Assembly: GCA_903910385.1 (NCBI GenBank)
Contig: CAIVZM010000034.1
Location: forward strand, 1-64,000
Length of the DNA: 64,000 nt
Direction: 5' to 3'
Origin: an uncultured Armatimonadota bacterium
GTDB lineage: Bacteria > Armatimonadota > Armatimonadia > Armatimonadales > Armatimonadaceae
Shown here: in pieces, positions 17,769 to 28,032 of the stretch
Numbering within the stretch: position 1 is the first letter of the stretch
How the letters are laid out: the number at the start of each line of letters is the position of its first letter
Program-made: the position numbers and the translations under genes
Notes under the pieces: generated by a model
What the model was told of the DNA's origin: nothing
What the model saw: the letters and a program-made list of their open reading frames with translations, nothing else
Databases searched by the model: none

Positions 17769-18117
17769 ATGCAACGACCGCTACAATCATTTTTGGTATC
17801 CCTGTCGCTTTCCATCATTTATTCCAGTGTATCCGCCGTTTACGCACAAAATACCGATTTGACTCGTTCCTTCCCTGACACCAGCGCAAAGATTGGCCTT
17901 TTTGCGGATCAACTGCCATCGCAGGTGACAGATTGGGTCTTATGTCTTGATTCGGAGGCGACGGGCTTATCTTAATATGATGAAAAAACGCTCCGGACTG
18001 GAAATGCTATGCTCGGGAATATTTACAGGGGATGGTAATCACCCCTGGCTCAGAGGAAGTGAGTATTATTTTAAAAGAAGCAGATGCGAATGCTCATCGC
18101 TACTAGGGGCAGCAGAG
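17769..18117 (+). pseudogene. Truncated exported protein of unknown family
   Basis: An ATG at 17769 with an AAAGGA site upstream starts a clear signal peptide (cut near AVYAQ) followed by about 45 residues (LTRSFPDTSAKIGLFADQLPSQ) before a stop at 17973. The -1 frame stays open from there to a stop at about 18117. The region 18118-18269 has no gene I can support. A normal signal peptide with almost no mature protein suggests the start of a decayed gene. The fragment resembles, from memory, N-termini of exported Armatimonadota proteins, but I cannot name the family. Confidence 0.5.
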
Positions 18118-18269
18118 TGAGTGAAGATGGGCGAGAGTCCGAACAACTGTCATCATCAACGATGAAATCGCTGGTTGTTACTGGACATTCCGCACGAATT
18201 GTACTTCAATGATGCCAATCGCGACGGATCCTGACGGAAACGATTCATCGCAAAGAAAGTGAACTCAGT

Positions 18270-19688
18270 ATGGTTACGAGCCTCTTCAACAACAATCAGG
18301 ACATCGGGGATATAACGCTTCCGGGGAGGATCCACTTCGATCCGGAAAACGATATATATAGTGTCACCGGTAGCGGCAAGAATATGTGGCTGACGGCGGA
18401 CGCCTTCCACTTCGCTTGGACGCAGGTATCGGGTGATGTTTCCTTGACGGCGAACATTACGTTTCCGGAAGTCGGGAAAAACCCTCACCGAAAAGCGTGT
18501 CTCATTATCCGTCAGGATCTGACGGCAGGTTCCGCCTACGCGGATGCAGCACTGCATGGCGACGGATTGACTTCACTACAATTCCGTAACGAAAAGGATG
18601 GTACGACTCATGAGGTGCAGGCGAACGTCAGCGGACCGAAACGATTGCGCCTTGAAAAAAGGGGCGCTTATGTTCTGATGTATCTGGCGGATACCGATCA
18701 GGAGTTGCAATTTTCCGGTGCGTCGGAGCGTCTCGAACTACAAGAGCCTTTCTACTTTGGGATTGGCGTATGCTCACATGAGGAAGATGTCGTCGAAACG
18801 GCGCTATTCTCCAATGTCAGTATCGCGCCTGTATCCCCCATCTCTCAGACTCCGACTCTATATAGCGTTCTGGAGACACAGGATATCGCCTCAACCGACC
18901 GTCGTGTCTGTCATGTGACCACATCGCACATTGAAGCGCCTAACTGGCTCCTGGATGGTAAGACGCTCCTTGTCAACGGGAACGGGCGGATTCTGCAAAT
19001 ACCTGCCGAGGGCGGCGAACCGACAGTTCTGGATACGGGATTCGCTATACGGTGCAACAATGATCACGGCGTGTCTCCGGATGGAACCCTGCTGGTCGTC
19101 AGCGACCAATCCCAGGAAAATCATCAATCGCTGATTTACACTCTGCCGATTACCGGAGGAACCCCGAAGCGCATCACCGAGAGGGGGCCATCTTACTGGC
19201 ACGGTTGGTCGCCGGATGGAAACACTCATGTCTTTTGCGGTCAGCGTGACGGAAAGTTCGGTATCTTCACCATACCCGCAGAGGGCGGCGAGGAAACGCG
19301 ATTGACAATCACCGATAGTCTCGATGATGGCCCGGAATATTCGCCGGATGGTCGATACATCTACTTTAACTCTGACCGGACGGGCAGAATGCAAATATGG
19401 CGCATGAAGCCGGACGGTTCCGATCTGGAACAGGTGACCACCGATGACTACAATAACTGGTTTCCTCACCTGTCGCCCAGTGGCGAAAAAATGGCTTTTC
19501 TGTCCTACGAAAAGGAAGTGAGTGGGCATCCTCCGAACAAGAACGTCACCTTGCGTCTAATGAACCTCTTAAGCGGACAAATCACGATTCTGGGACGATT
19601 CTTCGGCGGTCAGGGCACGATCAATGTGCCGTGCTGGTCTCCAGACGGACGAAAGATCGCCTTCGTGACTTACCAGTTGATCGGATAA
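18270..19688 (+). CDS. TolB-like propeller protein with N-terminal DUF1349/concanavalin-like domain
   Basis: 472 aa. Residues about 15-190 look like a beta-sandwich of the DUF1349 type ([48 protein letters not shown]). Residues about 210-470 contain repeated PD40/WD40-like units with SPDG or SPSG turns, a six-bladed TolB-type propeller. No signal peptide is visible at this start, so it may be cytoplasmic, or the true start has been lost with the damaged sequence upstream. Such proteins often bind or process carbohydrates. It begins a run of four same-strand genes. Confidence 0.8.
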   Translation: MVTSLFNNNQDIGDITLPGRIHFDPENDIYSVTGSGKNMWLTADAFHFAWTQVSGDVSLTANITFPEVGKNPHRKACLIIRQDLTAGSAYADAALHGDGLTSLQFRNEKDGTTHEVQANVSGPKRLRLEKRGAYVLMYLADTDQELQFSGASERLELQEPFYFGIGVCSHEEDVVETALFSNVSIAPVSPISQTPTLYSVLETQDIASTDRRVCHVTTSHIEAPNWLLDGKTLLVNGNGRILQIPAEGGEPTVLDTGFAIRCNNDHGVSPDGTLLVVSDQSQENHQSLIYTLPITGGTPKRITERGPSYWHGWSPDGNTHVFCGQRDGKFGIFTIPAEGGEETRLTITDSLDDGPEYSPDGRYIYFNSDRTGRMQIWRMKPDGSDLEQVTTDDYNNWFPHLSPSGEKMAFLSYEKEVSGHPPNKNVTLRLMNLLSGQITILGRFFGGQGTINVPCWSPDGRKIAFVTYQLIG

Positions 19689-19739
19689 GTCGCGTTTACC
19701 GCTCTTTGCAGGCACGTATCTGAAAGGTCTTATATCTCC

Positions 19740-20705
19740 GTGAGTACAGTTCCGGGTCTTACCAAACGTTTTAGCATTCTGCAGATCGCTCTGTTCGTCC
19801 TGACACTGAGCGCTCTTGCTGTCATCCCGCCGAAATCCCGTTGCTATGCGCAGGAAGCGGCAAAGCCTGCCGCGCCAAAACCGAAATACCGACTGTCGTC
19901 GGATTCCTTACCGCAAGAGGAGACGCCCAAAGGGAAACTCGAAGGGCCGTTCCTCTTCAAAAGCAAGATACTGGTGGGAACCGTTCGTAAATACTGGGTC
20001 TATGTCCCGGCGCATTACGATGCCAGCAAGCCCGCCTGTGTGCTGGTTTTTCAGGACGGGCAACGCGCAACAAATCCGAATGGAGTCCTGCGCGTCCCGA
20101 ATGTTCTGGATAACCTGATCTTCAAGCGCCAGATGCCCGTGACCATTGGAATCTTCATCACTCCGGGACAACTGGGCGAGGAATATCCGGAGACGCTCGG
20201 GTTCAGCAACCCCAATAATCGAAGCGTGGAATATGATTCTCTTGGAGACGCTTACGCTCGTTTCATTGTTGAGGAAATGTTGCCCGAAGTCGGGAAGACA
20301 TATAACCTGACGAAAGACCCGGAAGGTCGCGCTATTGGCGGAGCGAGTAGCGGCGCTATCTGCGCCTTTACGGTCGCCTGGGAGCGCCCCAACGAGTTCC
20401 GAAAAGTGATCAGTCTGATCGGCAGCTTTACGGACATTCGTGGTGGCCATGTCTACCCGGAACTGGTTCGCAAGAACAAACGGAAGCCCATACGTATTTT
20501 TGTGGAAGACGGCTTCGATGATAACCGCCGCCCGGACAACCTCAAACGCGACTGGCATATACAGAACCAGTTGATGGTCGCTGCGCTAAAGGATAAACGT
20601 TACGATCTGAATTACGTTTTCGGTGAGGGTGGCCATTCAGATGATCACGGCGGAGCGATTCTGCCAGATATTCTGCGCTGGATCTTCCGGGATTTCGAAA
20701 AGTAG
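19740..20705 (+). CDS. Exported esterase of the enterochelin-esterase/esterase-D type
   Basis: 321 aa, GTG start. Residues 1-39 hold a signal peptide ending near CYAQEA. The alpha/beta hydrolase domain has the nucleophile S203 in GGASSGAIC, a likely acid D257 in VEDGFDD and H299 in GEGGHSDDHGG. In polysaccharide-use regions such esterases remove acetyl or feruloyl groups from plant sugars; siderophore cleavage is an alternative. It ends 32 bases before the epimerase-like gene. The neighbours (glycosidases, sugar oxidoreductases) favour the carbohydrate role. Confidence 0.83.
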   Translation: MSTVPGLTKRFSILQIALFVLTLSALAVIPPKSRCYAQEAAKPAAPKPKYRLSSDSLPQEETPKGKLEGPFLFKSKILVGTVRKYWVYVPAHYDASKPACVLVFQDGQRATNPNGVLRVPNVLDNLIFKRQMPVTIGIFITPGQLGEEYPETLGFSNPNNRSVEYDSLGDAYARFIVEEMLPEVGKTYNLTKDPEGRAIGGASSGAICAFTVAWERPNEFRKVISLIGSFTDIRGGHVYPELVRKNKRKPIRIFVEDGFDDNRRPDNLKRDWHIQNQLMVAALKDKRYDLNYVFGEGGHSDDHGGAILPDILRWIFRDFEK

Positions 20706-20737
20706 TGCAGGAGGGGTTGGAAAGGCGATTCGGACTT

Positions 20738-21739
20738 ATGAAAATCAAAGTATTGTTTATCGGCGGAACGGGAATTATCAGTTCCGCCTGCTCTGCTCTT
20801 GCTATGGAACGGGATATAGACCTTTATCTGCTCAATCGCGGCAATACGCCACGAGCGGTCCCTGATGGCGCTACAGTCCTCATCGGGGATATTCGTGATC
20901 CTGAATCTGTCCGAAACGCACTGGCAGGACATACTTTCGATGCTGTCGTGAACTGGATCGCGTTTACACAGGAGCATATTGAAACAGACCTTGCCCTTTT
21001 TCGGGGCAAGACGAACCAGTACTTCTTCATCAGTTCCGCTTCAGCATACCAGAAGCCTCCCGCTTTTCTGCCAATCACAGAGTCCACGGTCTTACATAAC
21101 CCGGTGTGGAGCTATTCCCGGAATAAAATTCGTTGTGAAGAACGCTTGATCCGAGCGTATAGGGAAGAAGGGTTTCCGGTAGTCATCATTCGCCCTTCGC
21201 ACACCTATGACCAAACCCTCCTTCCGATGCATGGCGGTTATACTGTCATCGACCGAATGCGAAAGGGTAAGCCCGTCTTGGTTCACGGCGACGGAACCTC
21301 ACTCTGGACATTGACTCACCACAGGGACTTTGCGAAGGGCTTAGTCGGCCTACTGGGCAATAGGAAAGCGGTCGGGGAAGCGTTCCATATCACCTCGGAT
21401 GAAGCGTTGACCTGGGATCAGATACACTATATTTTCGCGGAAGCGGCAGGTGCGCCGTCCCTGAATCTGGTTCATGCGCCTTCCGAACTGATTGCCGCTT
21501 ATGATCAGGAATGGGGCGACAGTATACTCGGCGACAAGTCATACAGTACCATTTTCGACAATACGAAGATAAAGCGCTTTGTCCCCGATTATCTCGCTAC
21601 TATTCCTCTCTTCGTCGGCGCAAGAGAAGTCATTGACTGGTATGACACCGATCCGTCGCGCCACAATATTAACCCTGAATTCGATCATTTGACGGACGTG
21701 ATTATCTCCGCTCAACAAAAGGCTTTTCCTAAAACATGA
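20738..21739 (+). CDS. NAD-dependent epimerase/dehydratase-like protein
   Basis: 333 aa from the ATG at 20738; a GTG at 20705 would add 11 residues and overlaps the previous stop. The Rossmann motif is IGGTGIISSA (third Gly replaced by Ser), and YSRNK supplies a Tyr-X3-Lys. The substrate half includes HRDFAKGLVGLLG and the SDEALTWDQIHYI stretch. This is the extended-SDR form that works on nucleotide sugars or related metabolites. Its stop overlaps the start of the Gfo/Idh/MocA gene (ATGA), so they form a coupled pair that probably treats one sugar derivative. Confidence 0.85.
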   Translation: MKIKVLFIGGTGIISSACSALAMERDIDLYLLNRGNTPRAVPDGATVLIGDIRDPESVRNALAGHTFDAVVNWIAFTQEHIETDLALFRGKTNQYFFISSASAYQKPPAFLPITESTVLHNPVWSYSRNKIRCEERLIRAYREEGFPVVIIRPSHTYDQTLLPMHGGYTVIDRMRKGKPVLVHGDGTSLWTLTHHRDFAKGLVGLLGNRKAVGEAFHITSDEALTWDQIHYIFAEAAGAPSLNLVHAPSELIAAYDQEWGDSILGDKSYSTIFDNTKIKRFVPDYLATIPLFVGAREVIDWYDTDPSRHNINPEFDHLTDVIISAQQKAFPKT

Positions 21740-22749
21740 AAATATTGAACGTCGCCCTGGTTGGTTGTGGCATCATCAGTGAAGAACATATTCGCGCCTA
21801 TTCAGCCAATAAAGAACGCGCCCGTATCGTCATCTGTTGCGATATTGACCCGGATAAGGCATCCGCCCGCGCCGAACTGGTCGGTGACGCCCGGGCGACA
21901 ACCCGTTTCGAGGAAGTCCTCGCTGATTCTGAAGTGGATGCGGTAGAAATTTGCACTCCGCACCATTTGCACACCGAAGCGGTGATCGCCGCCGCACAGG
22001 CGGGAAAGCATATCCTCTGTCAAAAACCCCTCGCCAAGACGCTCGCAGAATGCGATGCCATGATTGCGGCGGCGGAAGACGCTGGGGTGACTTTATTCTA
22101 CGGTGAAATGAACCGCACGCTCCCCGCAGCGGTGATGGCAAAACAGGTTATTGATGAGGGTCGTATCGGGACGCTCATCGGCGTTCAGGCGCGGACGGCG
22201 CACTGGCAGGGCGGCGTTTATATGTCCACGGCATGGCGTTATGACCCAAAAATCACTGGCGGAGGTCAACTTCTGGATGGCGGAATTCATGCTGTCGATT
22301 TGATGCTTCACATAGGTGGCCCGATTGAGTCAGTAACCGCATTTTCCGCACGATTCCGCCCGGAACTCGGCGGAGAGGATACCACAGTCGTGAACGCCAG
22401 GTTCGACGGCGGACATCTGGGCAGTCTCTTCACTTCACAAGCAGCGGGGATCTGGGTTCCGGAGGCTAATTTTATCGCCTTTGGTACGGAAGGGGCGTTA
22501 ACGCTCGGGGGATCCCATGGCGCATTGGCGTTACATCGGTATGATCTTCCCGGACATAAACAAGTCCTTCTGGAACGCAACGGTGATCCTTTTGCATTCA
22601 TGACCTCACGCTATCTGGATACAGTTCTGGACGGCGCTCCGAGTATCTCACCGGGAATAGTCGGGCGAGATAATCTTGCTGTCGTTCTCGCCGCTTACGA
22701 ATCCGTCCGACTCGGTCGGGAAGTGCGGATAGAAGAAATCGAGGGTTAG
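21736..22749 (+). CDS. Gfo/Idh/MocA family oxidoreductase
   Basis: 337 aa NAD(P)-dependent sugar or inositol dehydrogenase. The N-terminal Rossmann fold starts VALVGCGIISEEH. The family EKP motif is CQKPLAKT here, keeping the key Lys. The second domain has GGGQLLDGGIHAVDLMLHIGG with the catalytic His. It overlaps the epimerase-like gene upstream by four bases. Substrate unknown; placed before an alpha-L-rhamnosidase it may act on a plant sugar or its oxidised product. Confidence 0.92.
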   Translation: MKILNVALVGCGIISEEHIRAYSANKERARIVICCDIDPDKASARAELVGDARATTRFEEVLADSEVDAVEICTPHHLHTEAVIAAAQAGKHILCQKPLAKTLAECDAMIAAAEDAGVTLFYGEMNRTLPAAVMAKQVIDEGRIGTLIGVQARTAHWQGGVYMSTAWRYDPKITGGGQLLDGGIHAVDLMLHIGGPIESVTAFSARFRPELGGEDTTVVNARFDGGHLGSLFTSQAAGIWVPEANFIAFGTEGALTLGGSHGALALHRYDLPGHKQVLLERNGDPFAFMTSRYLDTVLDGAPSISPGIVGRDNLAVVLAAYESVRLGREVRIEEIEG

Positions 22750-23329
22750 ACGGCATCGTGGCAACCGTACCTGATCTGCGAAGTCCTGACGCTGGACGAA
22801 AGGACGATGCAGTAAAGTCACCGTTTGGGCAGTTTCAAGACATAGGGTAGCCCATTCAGCGCAATCTCGATGGCGCTATGAGACATTGCAGGAAAGGCTG
22901 TGGGCGATCCCGTACATAAACTCATCGGTGGTAAAGGTGCGCGACACATGCGCTTCTATAATGGCAGAGTTCGCTACCCTATGGCAAGTTCTACCCCGGA
23001 AGCCTACGACTAGAACATGGCGCGTATGAAATCTGCTCCATAGGGATTCACCATCTTCGTGCAGGTGTGATGGCATGAGATTGTTACGGGTTTGTCTGAA
23101 TCGGTTGTTCAGGACGGCTTCAAAACCGTCTGGGAAATGTCAGGCCATGGCGTTTCTGTGAATTCGGAAATATCGATACCTCATCTCAACGAGAATGATC
23201 CTGACTTCTTTGATTGAGAAAAGTGATTGTATAGAGGATTTCGGCAGCGATAAGACGAACGACGGTGGGTAAAGGACGTAACGCTTCCTCAGTTCTTTAT
23301 TCCACGGAATGCGATTACGCGACTCCCGA
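22750..23329. other. Gene-free stretch before the rhamnosidase
   Basis: No coding frame, tRNA or terminator stands out in these 580 bases. The stretch holds a perfect 11-bp inverted repeat with arms 121 bases apart and a small 6-bp hairpin at 23111-23130. It may be decayed sequence plus the control region of the rhamnosidase operon. Confidence 0.5.
22841..22983. repeat. Spaced 11-bp inverted repeat
   Basis: CATAGGGTAGC at 22841-22851 and its exact complement GCTACCCTATG at 22973-22983. The wide spacing suits a looping operator or a remnant of a mobile element better than a terminator. A partial third copy (CATAGGGAT) lies near 23038. Confidence 0.45.
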
Positions 23330-26300
23330 ATGAACCCGTATAGAATTTTGAAATGCTCTGTTTTCCTTCTGTCTCTGCTGTACCTTGTGGTCCCAGCAAA
23401 CGCACAACTGGATGCGAGTGATCTGCGGTGCGAATACAAAGTCTCCCCGCTCAATATCTCATCGGTGACCCCGCGATTATACTGGAAGGTGAACGGCAAG
23501 GGTGTCGGTCGCCGACAGAGCGCTTACAGAGTTGTTGCTGCATCGGATATCGGACGTTTGAACAAAGACGAAGGCGATCTCTGGGACAGTGGGAAGACCG
23601 ATTCCTCAGAAACCCTGCATATTACTTACAAGGGAAAAACGCTCGCTTCCGAACAACGGGTTTACTGGAAGGTAAAGACCTGGGACGAGAACGGAAAAGA
23701 GTCACGTTGGAGTCAAATCGCCACCTGGACGATGGGACTGCTTCGTCCCACCGACTGGAAAGCGGAATGGGTCAGCAAACCGACCACCCTCCCTGCTGCG
23801 CCGACGGCGACATTGGACGGGGCGAACTGGATATGGCATACCGCCGATGGCGCCCAACCTCCAGCCGGAACTCGCTGGTTCCGAGCGACTTTCCCTTTTC
23901 CTGCGGATGCCGCCTTGAACGAAGCGAAACTAGCAATTACCGCGGACGATAGCTACACAGTCACCATCAACAATGGGATGGCTCACAACGGCGATTCATG
24001 GCAAAACTTTCAGACTTATGATGTCCGGCGCGACCTCCGCGCCGGTCCGAATGTAGTCATGATAGAAGTCAAAAATGGTTCTGCCGGTCCTGCAGGCGTT
24101 ATCGCCCGGTTAGAAGTGCGTTCACAGGCGGGAGAGCGGATTCTACTGACAGATGCGAAATGGGAAAGCGCCGTGACAAAGAACGGCCCCTATGCGCCAG
24201 TGCGTGTTCTTGGTCCTTATGGAATGGCGCCGTGGGGGCAAGGGAAAACCGAACGTGTCTGGGATAGAACTACCCCCTACTTCCGTAAGGCATTCCGGTT
24301 AGAGAGACCTGTCAAACGCGCTCTACTGCATGCGACCGCTCTGGGAGCGTTTGAAGTTACGCTCAATGGCAAGCGAGTCGGATCGGATTATCTTGCGCCG
24401 GGATGGACGGATTTCCGGAAGCGCGTTCGCTATCTGAGCTACGATGTCACCGGGCAAATGCAATCCGGTCAGAACGCAATCGGGGCGATTCTGGGAGATG
24501 GATGGTATGCCAGTTATCTTGCCTTTACCGGAATCAATCACTGGTATAGTGGCGAGCCAAAACTTCGTCTCCAACTGAGCGTCGATTATGCCGACGGCGG
24601 TCATGAGATCATCGGGACGGACAAAACGTGGAAAGTCGGCGTGGGAGAAGTGCAGAACGCGGACTTGCTGATGGGTTGCGCCACCGATTCTCAACGAGAT
24701 ATTCCTGGCTGGAATCTGGCGACTTTCGATGATTCGGGTTGGAAATCCGCAATCGTTCAACCGGATCCCAATATCATTGTCGAACCGCAAATTAACGAAC
24801 CGATCCGTATCACCGCGACTCTTACAGCAAAAAAACGAACGGAACCAAAAGCGGGAGTCCATATCTACGATTTCGGTCAAAACATGGTTGGTTGGGTACG
24901 CTTGAAGGTGAACGGAAAAGCGGGTCAGACCATCACCTTGCGGCACGCGGAATTCCTGAATCCGGACGGGACGCTATATACGACCAACCTGCGTAGTGCA
25001 AAAGCGGTGGACACCTTTGTACTACGAGGCGGTCTGCAGACGCTGGAGCCTAAATTTACTTTTCATGGATTTCAGTATGTGGAAATCACAGGACTCGAAA
25101 CTCCTGTGTCTCCCCACGATGTGACTGGCTGCGTCGTTTCTTCCGATCTTGCCTCTACACTCACCTTCGATAGTGATAACCCGCTACTGAACCGGCTGAT
25201 CAAAAATATCGATTGGGGCTTCCGGGGCAACTCTCTTGACGTTCCAACTGACTGCCCGCAACGCGATGAACGTGCAGGTTGGACAGGCGATGCGCAGGTT
25301 TTCTCCAAAACGGCGATGTTGCACCGTTTCGCCGCACCCTTCTTTTCCAAATGGATGTTCGATCTGACAGACGGTCAATTGCCCGATGGCGGTTATCCCG
25401 ATGTGGCGCCGAGTATCCTGAGCGGAGGAAATGCAGCCTGGGAAGATTCCGGTGTGGTAGTCACCTACCGTCTGTATGAAATGTATGGCGACACAGAGGC
25501 GATCCGAACCCACTGGTCGAGTTTGACCCGGTTCATGGAGCATCTGGACAAAGTCGCGCCGGAAGGTATCCGCTCCGCAGGCTCGTATGGCGACTGGCTA
25601 CTACTCGATGGCCCTCAGCAATCCCCTATCCACGGAACCGCCTACTATTACTATTCAGCGAGTCTGATGGCAAAAATGGCGGACGCTATTGGCGAAACAG
25701 CGGATGCGGCGCGTTATCGGGCAGTCGCGGAAAAAGTACGGGAAGCCTTTCGAGCGAAGTTTGTTGGGGAAAACGGGGTGGTATCCGATGGCGGCAAGGA
25801 AAGTCAGACCTTCTATGCGCTCGCCATCGCCTGGGATCTGATTCCGGATAAAGACCGTCCTGCTGCGACAAAACGATTGACGGATTTGATTGCCAGACGA
25901 GGAGATCATCTCGCGACCGGATTCATCGGTACGCCTGTGCTTCTGCAGGCGCTTGCCAGAGGCGGAAGGGCGGACCTCGCCAATAAGCTGGCTCTGACCG
26001 AAACCTACCCGTCCTGGCTCTATCAGGTAAAAATCGGTGCGACGACCATGTGGGAACGATGGGATGGCTGGCTCCCGGAAAAAGGTTTCCAGGACCCCGG
26101 AATGAACTCCTTCAACCACTACTGGCTGGGATGTGTCGGGGAGTGGCTGTATACCGATCTTGCCGGAATCGATACCGATGGGCCCGGTTGGAGCAAGGTG
26201 ACGATTCGTCCTCATATTATCAACGGTCCACGACGCGTGAAATGCTCGTATGACTCCTTGCGTGGGAAGATCGCCTGTTCCTGGAAACGACAGGACAACG

Positions 26301-26503
26301 GCAAACTCGATGTCGAGGTGACCATACCGGCGAATGTTTCCGCGACAGTCACCCTGCCCACACCCGATGCGATGAAAATCACCGTCGGCGGCAAACCGTT
26401 GACATCGATTACCGGAGTGAGTTCTGTACGGTCTGCGGACGGTGCAACGATCTTCACCCTGGGATCGGGAACCTACCGCTTTCTTGCGGAGATTGCGGAA
26501 TGA
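23330..26503 (+). CDS. Exported alpha-L-rhamnosidase, GH78
   Basis: 1057 aa from the ATG at 23330, which opens a signal peptide (cut near ANAQ). N-terminal immunoglobulin-like and two sugar-binding beta domains (DLRCEYKVSPLNI, WYRR-like AYFRKAFRL) lead to the (alpha/alpha)6 barrel. The acidic motif DCPQRDERAGWTGDAQ matches the catalytic region of GH78, and MWERWDGW matches the second catalytic Glu region. It releases L-rhamnose from plant polymers or glycosides outside the cytoplasm. Its stop overlaps the ATG of the importer ATPase by four bases, tying release of the sugar to its uptake. Confidence 0.95.
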   Translation: MNPYRILKCSVFLLSLLYLVVPANAQLDASDLRCEYKVSPLNISSVTPRLYWKVNGKGVGRRQSAYRVVAASDIGRLNKDEGDLWDSGKTDSSETLHITYKGKTLASEQRVYWKVKTWDENGKESRWSQIATWTMGLLRPTDWKAEWVSKPTTLPAAPTATLDGANWIWHTADGAQPPAGTRWFRATFPFPADAALNEAKLAITADDSYTVTINNGMAHNGDSWQNFQTYDVRRDLRAGPNVVMIEVKNGSAGPAGVIARLEVRSQAGERILLTDAKWESAVTKNGPYAPVRVLGPYGMAPWGQGKTERVWDRTTPYFRKAFRLERPVKRALLHATALGAFEVTLNGKRVGSDYLAPGWTDFRKRVRYLSYDVTGQMQSGQNAIGAILGDGWYASYLAFTGINHWYSGEPKLRLQLSVDYADGGHEIIGTDKTWKVGVGEVQNADLLMGCATDSQRDIPGWNLATFDDSGWKSAIVQPDPNIIVEPQINEPIRITATLTAKKRTEPKAGVHIYDFGQNMVGWVRLKVNGKAGQTITLRHAEFLNPDGTLYTTNLRSAKAVDTFVLRGGLQTLEPKFTFHGFQYVEITGLETPVSPHDVTGCVVSSDLASTLTFDSDNPLLNRLIKNIDWGFRGNSLDVPTDCPQRDERAGWTGDAQVFSKTAMLHRFAAPFFSKWMFDLTDGQLPDGGYPDVAPSILSGGNAAWEDSGVVVTYRLYEMYGDTEAIRTHWSSLTRFMEHLDKVAPEGIRSAGSYGDWLLLDGPQQSPIHGTAYYYYSASLMAKMADAIGETADAARYRAVAEKVREAFRAKFVGENGVVSDGGKESQTFYALAIAWDLIPDKDRPAATKRLTDLIARRGDHLATGFIGTPVLLQALARGGRADLANKLALTETYPSWLYQVKIGATTMWERWDGWLPEKGFQDPGMNSFNHYWLGCVGEWLYTDLAGIDTDGPGWSKVTIRPHIINGPRRVKCSYDSLRGKIACSWKRQDNGKLDVEVTIPANVSATVTLPTPDAMKITVGGKPLTSITGVSSVRSADGATIFTLGSGTYRFLAEIAE

Positions 26504-28032
26504 ATGGGATTAACGGAGCGCCGCTTCTGAGAACAACTGGGTTGTCCAAATCGTTTGGGGCGGTAACCGTTCTGGAAGATGCAGGGGTGGAGCTTCGGGC
26601 AGGGGAAATTCACGCGTTTCTGGGAGAAAACGGCGCCGGAAAATCTACTCTGGCAAAGCTGATCGCGGGCATTTATCGACCTTCTGCGGGACAGATCGAA
26701 CGCAATGGTCGTCCGGTCACCATTCACAATCCCCGTGAAGCGACAGAACTGGGAATCGCCCTGATTCCACAGGAACCGCGAACCTTTCCAGACCTTTCCG
26801 CCGCAGAAAATATCTTCGTCGGACGCCTGCCGATGCGCTCTGGACTCGTTGACTGGAAATCCCTTTACGGTAGGGCGGAAGAACTGTTACACGAGTTGGG
26901 AGTCGCTCTTGATCCCCGGCAACCGGCACGTAGTCTATCCGTCGCAGACCGACAGATGCTTGAACTGGCGGGGGCGCTTTCTCTGAATGCGGAAATTCTC
27001 CTGTTGGATGAAACGACCGCATCGCTGACACCCGGCGAAGTGAGTCGATTAGAAGTTATCCTCCGCCGACTTAGCGCCGCAGGAAAATCAATCGTTTTTA
27101 TTGGTCACCGCATGGAGGAGATTTTTTCTCTGTGTGACCGGGCTACCATTCTACGGGATGGCAAGATCGTCGGGGAACGCATGATCTCCGAAACCTCACC
27201 CGAGGACCTCCTGAGATTGATGGTCGGCAGGGAAATAGGTGAGAAGGTCGTTCGCGGGAGCGTCCCCACAGGAAAACCTTTACTCGAAGTAAAGGGATTA
27301 TCGCAACCGCCCCTATTTCATGACATTTCCTTTTCAATCCGTCGAGGGGAGATCGTCGGTCTCGCCGGTCTGGTCGGCGCGGGAAGAACGGAAATCGCCT
27401 GCGCCCTCTTCGGTCTGAGTCAGCCAACTGCCGGAACCATTTTAGTAGACGGAAAACCCGCAGAGATCCGATCCCCACGTGATGCCATGGGCTATGGAAT
27501 GGCGCTGGCTCCGGAGGATCGTCAGAAGCAGGGCGCATTTCTTCCCATTTCGTTGTGGGAGAATGCCAGTTTATCGTCACTGCCCCGCCTATCCCGCAGA
27601 GGATGGTTGAAAGATAGCGTATCGCGCACCCTGACGACGGAATGGGTAAAGCGCTTATCCGTACGTTGCCGGGAGATCGAACAACCCTTGCATGAGTTAT
27701 CAGGAGGGAACCAGCAGAAAGTCGTCCTTGCCAAATGGCTCGAAACGCAGCCGAAAATCCTCCTGCTGGATGAACCAACACGCGGAATAGATGTCCATGC
27801 CAAAACGGAAGTGCATCGTTTGATCTGCGAACTGGCGGATGCAGGAATGGCAACATTGCTCATTTCGTCCGATCTGCCGGAAATTCTCGCGCTCAGTGAC
27901 CGCATTCTCGTTTTGCGTTCCGGGCGTATTGTTCGTGAGTTCGATCGCTCTGAAGCGACCCCCGAAGCAGTGATTGCAGCGGCGGGAGTGTCGACCGGCT
28001 TACCGGACAAACCGAGGAGCATGGTGGCATGA
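26500..28032 (+). CDS. Sugar ABC importer ATPase, rhamnose type
   Basis: 510 aa with two ATPase domains, the MglA/RbsA/RhaT arrangement. The first has Walker A GENGAGKST and a changed signature (LSVADRQM); the second has the degenerate Walker A GLVGAGRTE usual in this family and LSGGNQQKV. It powers import of a monosaccharide through the two permeases encoded next. Overlaps of four bases with both neighbours show a tight operon. The gene order ATPase, permease, permease, binding protein equals that of the AI-2 lsr system, but the fused rhamnosidase neighbour favours rhamnose. Confidence 0.93.
   Translation: MNGINGAPLLRTTGLSKSFGAVTVLEDAGVELRAGEIHAFLGENGAGKSTLAKLIAGIYRPSAGQIERNGRPVTIHNPREATELGIALIPQEPRTFPDLSAAENIFVGRLPMRSGLVDWKSLYGRAEELLHELGVALDPRQPARSLSVADRQMLELAGALSLNAEILLLDETTASLTPGEVSRLEVILRRLSAAGKSIVFIGHRMEEIFSLCDRATILRDGKIVGERMISETSPEDLLRLMVGREIGEKVVRGSVPTGKPLLEVKGLSQPPLFHDISFSIRRGEIVGLAGLVGAGRTEIACALFGLSQPTAGTILVDGKPAEIRSPRDAMGYGMALAPEDRQKQGAFLPISLWENASLSSLPRLSRRGWLKDSVSRTLTTEWVKRLSVRCREIEQPLHELSGGNQQKVVLAKWLETQPKILLLDEPTRGIDVHAKTEVHRLICELADAGMATLLISSDLPEILALSDRILVLRSGRIVREFDRSEATPEAVIAAAGVSTGLPDKPRSMVA

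Noticed and set aside
23111-23130. Hairpin with loop CTTCAAAA that resembles the anticodon arm of selenocysteine tRNA
   Set aside because: The loop has eight bases, not seven, and no T-arm (GGTTCGA-like), long variable arm or acceptor stem can be found around it.
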